Assembly: GCA_021307315.1 (NCBI GenBank)
Contig: JAJSPD010000157.1
Coordinates: 1-45,376, forward strand
DNA length: 45,376 bases
Direction: 5' to 3'
Source: Bisporella sp. PMI_857
Lineage: Eukaryota; Ascomycota; Leotiomycetes; Helotiales; Helotiaceae
Below the pieces are notes generated by a model that ran no database searches, had not been told where the DNA came from, and saw only the letters and a list, made by a program, of their open reading frames with translations. This document shows, in pieces, positions 36,594 through 45,376 of the stretch (position 1 is its first letter; the number at the start of each line of letters is the position of its first letter). Position numbers and translations under genes: made by a program.

Positions 36594-39500
36594 AACCTTT
36601 CAAATACTCCAATTGAATGTCCGGAAGCAGCGAGAGGTGCAACACAGTTTAATGAGTGATGAGCAATTGAAGGATTGCGGAGTGTTGGCGATATCTGAAC
36701 CATATGCGAGGATCATCGACGGCACTTTGGTGACAGCCCCAATGGGACACCCAAACTGGATCAAAATAGTACCCACAGTCCAACGTATGGAAAGGTGGGC
36801 GGTTCGGAGCATGCTCTGGATTCGGAAGGATATCGAAGCAGAACAGGTGCCAATACAATCATTGGACCTCACGGCAGCGGTACTGCGACTCCCAGACCGG
36901 TCGATACTGGTAGTGTCGGTCTACGTTGAACCGCAGGATGCAGAGGCATTGAGGGTTGCGATACGCGAATTACACCAGGTAATAAGAGAAACACGCAGCA
37001 AGATTGGCACCCGAGTGGATGTGGTACTTGCCGGGGATTTCAACCGGCACGATCAATTATGGGGAGGAGAGGACGTCTCACGGGAAAGGCAAGGAGAGGC
37101 GGACCCGATCATCGACCTCATGAGTGAGCATGCCCTACGCAGCTTGCTCCCGAGGGGAACGAAGACGTGGCAACGGGGGAATCATGAGTCAACAATTGAT
37201 CTGGTACTGGCTTCCGAGGAATTGGCAACATCAGTGGTGAAGTGTACAGTCCACACGACCGAGCATGGATCCGACCACAGAGCAATTCAGACGACGTTCG
37301 ACGTCGCGACTCCGGAACGAGCTGTTGAAACAAGGCTGCTTTTTAAAAATGCCCCGTGGACCAACATAAAAGGTAGGATTACTACCAATCTTCGCTTCGT
37401 TCCATTTGGTGGCAGTGTACAGCAACAGGCAGATGGGTTGATGACAGCGGTGCTGGAGGCAGTCCATGCACTCACCCCAAGGGCGAAGCCTTCACCATAC
37501 GCGAAGAGATGGTGGACAACAGACCTCACGCAGCTGCGGCGAGTCTACACGTACTGGAGGAACCAGGCCAGAACCCAACGGCGGATGGGTCGCATGTTTC
37601 CCGAACTAGAACAGCAAGCGAATGAAGCGGCTAAGGAGTACCACGATGCCGTCCGGAGACAGAAAAAAGCGCACTGGGAGGACTTCCTCGCGGATGACAC
37701 AAACATATGGCAAGCGGCAAAGTACTTGGATCCTTGTGGTAGCTCAGCATTGACAAGATACCGCCGCTGACGAAAAGAGACGGATCCACCACGAAAAACA
37801 AAACTGAACAAGCAGAGGAACTGCTGTCGGTGTTCTTTCCCCCACTACCAGAGAGGATAGAAGATGAAGGACCACGACCACAGCGAACCGCAGTGTCGAT
37901 GCCTCCCTTGACCATGGAAGAAGTCGAACGGAGGATTTTTGCGGCGAAGTCGTGGAAGGCGCCAGGAGAGGATGGGTTACCAGCCATGGTATGGAAGCAG
38001 GTATGGCCAGTGGTCAAAGACAGGGTGTTGCTCCTCTTTCAGACGTCGTTGGACGAAGGGGAACTCCCTACACAATGGAGAAATGCCAAGATCATACCGC
38101 TGAAAAAGCCAAACAAAGATGATTACACGGTCGCAAATTCATGGAGGCCGATCTCGCTGCTCTCCACACTAGGAAAGACACTAGAATCGGTGATTGCTGA
38201 AAGAATATCGCATGCAGTAGAGACCTTTGGTCTTCTCCCTACGAATCACTTCGGGGCTAGAAAGAAGCGCTCGGCTGAACAGGCACTTCTGCTGCTGCAA
38301 GAACACATCTATAATGCATGGAGATCAAAGAAGGTCCTTAGCTTGGTTAGCTTCGACGTGAAGGGCGCATACAATGGAGTGTACAAGGACAGGCTGGTGC
38401 AGAGACTCGCAGCAAGAGGCATCCCACCGGCCCTAGTGAGGTGGATTGATGCCTTTTGCTCGGAACGCACAGCAACAATACTAGTAAATGGCCTCGCCTC
38501 TCGACAGCAGCCACTCCCACAAGCAGGCTTACCGCAAGGGTCACCACTTTCACCAATCTTGTTCCTCTTCTTCAATGCCGACCTAGTTCAACACAAACTG
38601 AATGCAAATGGTGGTTCAATAGCATTTGTGGATGACTATAATGCGTGGGTCACAGGATCATCAGCAGATGCGAACCGAGAAGGGATTCAGGCTATCATCG
38701 ACAAAGCAATGGACTGGGAAAGGCGGAGCGGAGCCACGTTCGAAGGCAAGAAGACAGCAATCATTCATTTCACTAGACGGCATGACCGAATCAGTACCAG
38801 ATCGTTCACTATCAAAGGGGAGGCAGTCGTACCAAAGGAGGCCGCCAAGATTTTAGGAGTCATTATGGACTCAGGACTCCGGTATGTACAGCACATCGGG
38901 AAAGCAACGACCAAGGCCTTCTTGCCGCGATGGCATTAAAACGACTACGACTGGTCTCCCCCTCAACTGCAAGGCAGCTGTTTGGAGCGACGGTAGCGCC
39001 AGTCGTGGACTACGCGTCAAACCTGTGGATGTATGCTTGTGGATGCAAGGGTATGGCCTTAATGAACAGAATACAAAGAATCGGAGCACAAGCCGTTATA
39101 GGAGCTTTCCGAACCGTCGCAACTGCAGTTGCAGAAGCCGAGGCCAGCATACGCACAGTGAGCGAGCGGTGGGCAGAGAAGGCCACGAAGTTGTGGGTCA
39201 ACATCCGCACGCTCCCCGAGACGAATCCGATATCGAAGCTAACACTAGAGTACTCCGGAGATTCACGTCACCATTGCAAAAGATAGCTCATGCGCATCAA
39301 AACATGCCAACAGATAAGATGGAGGTCATTCAACCCTATGTGATAGCTCCGTGGGAGGAACGGATCCTCGCGACCATCGACCTCGGAACAGAGGAGACTA
39401 CTAATATTGCGAATACCATTTGCGGCATTCGGATTGCGACAAGCTCGTCCACGAGAAAGTCGATAGTTGGGATGGGAGGAACTATCCACGACACTCTCGG

Positions 39501-40330
39501 CATTGTAACAGGCAGAGAACCGATTGCATACTCAGTCACGCTGGCTGCAAGAACGGAACAGAACCCGTACACGGCTGAACTCGCCGCGATAGCGATGGCA
39601 ATGAAGCGCCTACCTATACACCTGGTGGGAAGACAGATCACGATTATTTCAAGCAACCAGGGAGCCCTGCTAGCAACGAGCCAACCAAGACATCAATCAG
39701 GGCAAACCAGCATTAAAGAAATCTACGAGGTAGCTTCCACGCTGAGAAAAGGAGGCAATTCTATCTCCATGATCTGGATCCCGTCTCAGGAGAGCTTCGA
39801 GCTCGGCAGGAGAGCAAAGGAAGCCGCACGACAAGCTACCGAGCCCGGCCGAATACCGGCAAGGGCAATGCTACCAAGCCAAATCCACAACCATCAACAA
39901 GGAAAAAGCAGAAAGGACAACAAGAACACTACCAGACGAGGTGGGAAAGTATTCCAGAGAAATAGACACCGCACTGCCAGGAAAACATACTCGTACCCTA
40001 TACGACGGTCTCAAGCGGAGAGAAGCGAGCGTATTAGCACAGCTCCGTAACAGGAATGGCACGACTGAACGGATATCTTCACCGGATTGGAGCAGCGGAA
40101 TCTGACCAATGTGCCTGCGGACAGGCAACAGAAACTGTCAAGCACTTCCTTTTCCGATGCACGAGATGGGACGCATACCGAACGCAAATGCTAGCACAGA
40201 CAGACACTAGAAGAGGCAACCTCTCCTTCTACCTGGGAGGGAAAGCTCCATCTGACCCGGAGAATGGACACCAAATATAGACGCGGTTCGAGCAACGATC
40301 AAGTTTGCCATAGCCACAAGACGACTGGAC
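36586..40330 (+). pseudogene. LINE ORF2 (endonuclease, reverse transcriptase, RNase H), frameshifted
   Basis: Starts at ATG 36586. The endonuclease (36600-37320) keeps ISEPYA, AGDFNRHD, STIDLVLAS and GSDHRA. The reverse transcriptase (38050-38700) keeps motif A FDVKGAYNG, motif B GLPQGSPLSPILF and the catalytic FVDD. RNase H (39430-39830) keeps NPYTAELAAIAMAM. The C-terminus has CACGQATETVKHFLFRC. Frame changes are seen near 37755, 38922, 39250, 39870 and 40047, most fitting single-base losses and the last a single-base gain. I saw no premature stop inside the correct frame of the core domains, so the damage is by indels, not by the stop codons that repeat-induced mutation usually makes. Confidence 0.85.
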
Positions 40331-40665
40331 ATGGAAGTAGAGCAGGCAACTAACTCCCTACAATAGGAACTCCTATTTCTTTCTTTTATTCCGACTAACC
40401 CTTTATCACCCTCGTGTCCCCAGCAGGTCTCGCTTCAGTCGCCGACATAGGACATTGAACACTTGGAGGAATGAACTTCAAGTTAACTTGCTACTAACTA
40501 CGCCACGAGACCACGTTGAATATGTGTTACTGAAATTGGAAAATGTAAATATAAGCAGTTCTGTATGGGCTTCAGGAGGCATTAGAAACACCGAAGGAAG
40601 TGTAATGTAATATAGAATAGGGCCCTTTAGGCTTAGCCGGGCGCAATAAACTACTACTACTACTA

Positions 40666-41412
40666 GATGCAGACGCGGCTCGCGCAGGTACAAGCTTCGC
40701 TTAACTGTCCTAATAAAAGAAATAACGGGCATATGCCAAGGCCTTAATGGTCGATGTTTTCTCATTCTTGCAGTCCAGCCTTGTCAACGACTTCCTGGCT
40801 CTGATATTGAGTGTACATCGCTGGATATGAGTTATCAACAAAGGGAGGAGGGCGGACCTTAGCCTGTTTTTGGCGGAGTTGTTGGATAAAGACAGTGTGG
40901 TTGCATTCTATAAAGGATTTCGAGGTTAGCTTTTTTAATGATAATCAAAGGAATATAACGTCGCGGAGTAAATTGCTGAATTGTCAAGGAAAGAAAAAAT
41001 GGGCATAGAAATTAATTGCAGTTTTTGTTGGACAATGAAGAAAGAAGTATATAATATCTCAATAAGCTGTGTGTGACAGAGTGGCGGCTTTTATGATTAC
41101 TGTGGCTTAACTAGCTTTGCGCGGCAGTATTGTGCCATTGAAAACGAGCTCCCTGCTTCGAAATGTTGGCTTGAGGATATCGTGGAAATAGAAAAAAGAA
41201 GCCGCAATTACTTTTTGGGGAAGGATTCTTTTGCATGACCAAACCGTCCTCCTTTTCCCTTTACCACTATTTTCTTCTTCCTCAAAAGCGCTTATAGGAA
41301 AACAAATAAGCAAAGGAGAAAGTAGAGCCAAAATGACAATTTGGCCTTCACTCCACACGGCCTTCATCCCTTTCTCCACAATCCATATCCCAATGCAAGC
41401 CAGCAAAATTCT
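40666..41412. other. intergenic between LINE and Tc-like pseudogene
   Basis: No supported gene. A minus-strand frame at 41107-41406 (99 codons) has a hydrophobic segment (VILALLSPLLICFPISAF) that could cross a membrane, but it has no family signature. Confidence 0.35.
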
Positions 41413-44400
41413 TCATGGAGTCAACCCTGGCCTGTTCGGAATAGGATGGCCAGGGAATCTCTCCCTTGCTACAACAAAAGTGTTGAAAACGTGAGTCATC
41501 AACTTCCCAAAATGCTTAATCTCCTCTCGACTGCGATTCGTCTTACCCGTAATCCGATCCGGCTGCAAGAAAGCCTCCCACAACAGACTATAGATCCAGC
41601 TGAAAGCTCTATGGCGATCCGGGTCAACATATCGTCCATTTTGCGCCGCATCGATATCGAGATCGACGCCCACTTGCTCGAAGGCGGAGCGGAATTCTTG
41701 TGGGAAAACGTGATGCCATTCGGCGACTCCGCGCCGGTCTGCTAGCTGATCTGCGGCCATGTCTCTGAGCATCTGTTCGAATTTATCGACAGTCCAGTCG
41801 AGGAGTTTGCTGAGAACTCCCTTCCATTTCTCTAAGGTTTTTGGGTTTTTGATTTCGCGCCACGGCTTCGGCTTGAATTTTGGGTTATCGGGTTTTGCTC
41901 AGGTGGCTCTTCTTCCGGCTCTGCGGGTTGCTCTTGCGGTTCGGCTTCCTGTGGTGGTGATTCTGGCTCGGCTGGCGTCGTTTCGGGAGGTGCATCTGGA
42001 ACTGGTGTATCTGGTGTTCCTGGCTTAGGGATGGCCTCTGGTTCAGCAGGCTTTGCTTTCCCCCATTCTGAAACCTTTCCTCTTAAATAATTGTACCCTT
42101 CTTTGGCTTTCTCTTTGGCAAAATCCCACCCTCGCTTTGTTTTATCCTTAGCAACATCCCAACGTTCCTCAATCGCCTCTCCAGCTGAGCTGGCGGCTCT
42201 TTGTAAGGCGGGTGTGCGTTGTGAATCGCCACAACCGCCATCGCCGAAACGGTCAGAGCAGCAGCTGCTACAACCTCAGCCGCTATATAAACCCCAAAAA
42301 TGACCACGGGTATAAATCTACCATCGGGGTCTTTATAGCAGATTGGATTGCTGCGCACAAATTGGAAAATGTTCGTCCCATCTTTCATGCCCAAAGGGTC
42401 CGCGCTTATCCAGCGGACAATTGAAACTGAGTAATACCGGTACCCGTAATAATATAGTCCACTTTCTTCGTCTTTCTCCTTGGCAGAATATCTGTATCGC
42501 TTCGGCGCATCTACCTGGGAGACCGCCGCGGAATAGGACGTTCCACCATATGCAAAATACTCCTCGTATGTTATGACTTTTGCAGAACCGTCGAGCTCAA
42601 GGACTGAAGAGCCAAGCTGATTATCGAATTGGTAGCGTGTCAACTCGGCTGGGCTAGTTGAACTGCCTTTGGTGAGAGTCTCATGAACGGCAAGCTTTTC
42701 GTCGCCAATAGAGATTACAATAGTTTCTCGTTCAAGGTCGATGCTTGATCCATCTCTACCATACTTTCGGTATACTTCATAAGATCCAATGTAGATGCGT
42801 TCACTGGATCGAGTCGTTGATTGACCTTCTTTGCCATGGCGTCGGGTAAGCTTTCGTATTCGTTTACTACCATTTGCATACTGGTACCACGTGTTTCCGG
42901 TGTGCCCCCAGAGCGTTGCTTAGCCGTCGCTTGCAATTGATCTTTGAAGTCCCATTTCATCAGGGAAAGATTGGGCATTGATGTGATGTTGCCCATTAAT
43001 CCGTCATTTCCTTCGTACCTGAAATCCTGAATTCGATCCCCAATGCTTGTGGAGCTGAGGCGGTTGCTATATCTATCTGGTTCCAACTGGCTACGCTCAT
43101 GGTAGTTGAAGTTCTTGGTCCAATTTTGCTTTCCCATGTGGCAAATCTTAAGCATATTTCCTGCTCCATCGTAGAAGTAATTCTCCCGATATCGGGCCAT
43201 CGCAGTGTCGTCTTCGGCGTGGTGTGACGGAGCGGCATGTCCATGTTCGGTCTTAATTTGGCCTAAATGCTCACGGCCAGAAGCAGACACCAGGCGATAG
43301 AGTGCGTCGTATGTATAATCATTGCTCGGATCAACCTTGTGATTCTGGAAGAATATTGACTCTTGAGAATCATCTTGAATATATGAAATATTGCCCACAG
43401 AGTCATAGGTATAGATCAGGTCTTGCAATTTGCGAGTCCGTGGAGTTCCTGGTCTCTCTTCAGGTGAGCTATCTCGATGTCGGGATTTGGATAAGATTCG
43501 CGTCAAGCGGAATACCAGAGGGTCATATTCGAATATGCTCTCAATCCCATTTCCCAGGCTATACAACACGCGCTGGCCACGGGCGTTATATTGAGCATCT
43601 TTCAACACGTACGTCCACTCACTCCGTCCATGTAATTTCATCTCTACCTGTTGCATTTGACCCAACCGGTTGTATGTATGCCTAACGACGCTCTCCTTGT
43701 CCGGTAAAACCTTCTCAATAACCCGGTTGAGTGCATCATATTTCCACATCGTGAGGAAGATCTCAGACTCGACTGGTATGTCGTCCGGGGTTGACCAGTC
43801 AATTATTTGGTCAACTTGTGCGGCAAGTGTACGACCCTCAGATAGAAGGTTGCCTTTAAAATCGAAGCTTTTTGTTTGCTTGATTCCACTCTGATCACGA
43901 AAGAGAACCGCTCGGGCCCTAATATTATTTTTCTCGGCATCGACCTCGCTTTCGCCGTACATGGTTTCTGACACAAGGTATTGGACGCCATCTGCATTCA
44001 AGAACTCTTTTACTTGACGTTGATCTGTATCATAGATGACGCTTGTTTCATATCCCGACTATTCCATGCGTAGATGGGCTTTTTCACACAATCAAGGAGA
44101 GACACGTTTGCCTCCTTCCATGCTTGATTTGTGGAGCATATTATGTACCATGTCATATTTATTGATTTCCGCTTTCCGGCCCAAGGGATCGAGCACCTCC
44201 AGAATATTTCCGGTGATGTCAAATACTGTTCGAGAGACGAAGAAAGACTCTTTGACTAGCTCTCCGAGCTCCCTTTTGACTCGATCGTACGATGTGTTGA
44301 TGATGTCACGCCCAAATCCATCAAAATAATGGGTTATCGGAGTTCCAGCATAAACTGAAGCTTTCTCGGCTGCTTCTTGAGCACGACGGCCTAGAGTGCC

Positions 44401-45376
44401 ATCCATTCTTATTCGATACCAGCTTGGAGAATAATCGGCTGTGGGCAAATTCTTGAAGTATCCTTGCACGTCGATGTCTTCATTCGGATTCAACAGTATG
44501 GTATCGGCTCGATCCCAGACTTGTTCGCTCCATGGTGTCTTGACAACTTTGCCCCAAGTATGGTCCGCGAACAGGTTGACTACCGGCCGTTGAAGAGGAT
44601 CATTACAAAGTTATGGTGCTGGCTCCATTGATCGCCTTTGGTTGGTAGTTATGCGTGTGTGCATATAATGGCTCATGTTTCTTAACGACGCTCCCTTGTT
44701 GTTAAAAACTTCCCACCCACTAGTAAATCCATTCTTTGAGCTCCCGTTTGAGGGTCTGGTTCAGCTAGAAGCCTTGGTCTGTATAGCACGACCCGATGCA
44801 TCGCATAGACGAAAGACAGTTTCAAGTCGGCTATGGCCGCCTGGAGTGATTTGGGATACGTGAGTTTCTCGGACGCGTTGCGCGGTAGTTGGGGGATGAG
44901 GTTTCTCGGACGAGCGAGTGCGAAAGTAGGCAAGATCATCTAGATGAACCGTGTTGTTGCATCTCCAAGTAGTGCGGCCTCACGTCCGATAGGGTCAGAG
45001 AGATAGAAAAATCGCTTGCTCGGTCAAGAATTGCTTGAATCCAGAGAGTTCATCCCCTTCCCTCTGTCCTGGTTTCCCCATAATGGCTTTGGCTGTTAGT
45101 CGTGCTCGAACATCATACGCGTAAGCATTGACATTCCTATTGGGTCCATGATGATTGTCGGCTCGAGAACTCGATAATCAATTGATTTCAAGACCAATGG
45201 CTTCCTTGAATCTTCGTTCCGAATCCCGGCCGTCATTCGGTTCCCTACGGAATCTTCGTGTTCGAGTACCAATAATCATATTGGTCATAAAGTTATGCGA
45301 GATTCTGAGCGAAAAGAGGAATTGTAGAATGGGTCACGAAAACGATGTGGCATAAAGAAGTGTCTTGCAGCATACT
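41413..45376 (-). pseudogene. Tc-toxin B/C-like RHS/YD-repeat protein, 3' part, broken; N-terminus off window
   Basis: Reading leftward, the protein matches the second half of Tc insecticidal complex B/C proteins, best known in Photorhabdus and Xenorhabdus. About 45376-44500 is TcdB-like (GWEVFNNKG). 44493-44095 holds HFDGFGRD and DPLGRKAEINKYDM. YD repeats follow at about 43760-42740 (YTYDSVGNISYIQD, YDALYRLVSASG). The RHS core is at about 42640-42320 (SGLYYYGYRYY, RWISADPLG), then a hydrophobic segment, a Pro/Glu-rich linker and a C-terminal domain at 41772-41413 with AEWHHVFPQEF. That HH motif resembles HNH-type nuclease toxins. In-frame stops are at 44761-44763 and 44611-44613. Frame changes lie in about 45000-45376 (several), near 44095 and 44050 (compensating), and near 42690, 42190 and 41895. 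The copy cannot make one protein. No introns are needed. Confidence 0.82.

Larger units (their letters stand above)
35126..40665 (+). mobile_element. Tad-like LINE (non-LTR retrotransposon), about 5.5 kb
   Basis: ORF1 with zinc knuckles, ORF2 with an apurinic-type endonuclease, reverse transcriptase, RNase H and a terminal Cys-rich motif, then AATAAA and a (CTA)5 tail at 40651-40665. That order and the simple-repeat tail fit the Tad/I clade of fungal LINEs. The 5' boundary is taken as the edge of the LTR relic and is approximate; no target duplication was found. The element looks full length but cannot make ORF2. Confidence 0.88.

Overview
The window looks like chromosomal DNA of a filamentous ascomycete (Pezizomycotina). 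The grounds are short introns (43-109 bp) with GTAAGT/GTATGT-type donors, a Zn2Cys6 regulator, a bZIP-like regulator, a patatin/RING phospholipase, a transportin gene, a Tad-like LINE, Fot1/pogo transposons, and many small TIR elements and solo LTRs. There are no ribosome binding sites, operons or CRISPR arrays, and I noticed no rRNA or tRNA gene. The species cannot be read from the sequence; nothing shown distinguishes between the major classes.

Layout. 1-9.8 kb: a gene fragment, a 29-32 bp tandem array, a five-exon Zn2Cys6 regulator with a C-terminal frame break (1417-3062), decayed DNA, a CBM48-like glycogen-binding protein gene with a frame break (6134-6996), and three non-autonomous TIR elements. 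9.8-17 kb: the best-preserved accessory block. It holds a six-exon patatin/RING protein of 1036 aa, three small coiled-coil genes in alternating orientation, a 36-aa Cys-rich ORF and a very acidic protein. 17.1-18.1 kb: two TIR elements 13 bp apart, a large hairpin and a solo LTR. 18.7-21.6 kb: an intact transportin/Kap104 gene (912 aa), the only clear housekeeping gene. 21.7-29.3 kb: a nest of repeats. It contains a pogo remnant split by two solo LTRs, a complete 2.5-kb non-autonomous LTR element whose only gene is a 599-aa repeat protein, inserted in an intron of an unidentified minus-strand gene, and a 1.83-kb Fot1-like transposon with both TIRs. 29.7-34.6 kb: an acidic/RGG protein, an NFX1-type helicase fragment with a ruined splice acceptor, and a two-exon bZIP-like gene with a palindromic MITE just upstream. 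35.1-40.7 kb: a Tad-like LINE with intact ORF1 and a frameshifted ORF2. 41.4 kb to the end: the 3' part of a broken Tc-toxin B/C-like (RHS/YD-repeat) gene, of a type best known from bacteria.

How it fits together. Apart from the transportin, most content is transposon or rapidly evolving accessory sequence. Several host genes carry one or two small lesions (Zn2Cys6, CBM48-like, NFX1-like, Tc-like), so the neighbourhood appears to be decaying by indels, point mutation and insertion. The strongest candidates for something undescribed are (i) the gag-only-like LTR element with its repeat protein, present also as a solo LTR, (ii) the palindromic MITE family with a conserved central core, and (iii) the patatin/RING gene with its alternating coiled-coil neighbours.
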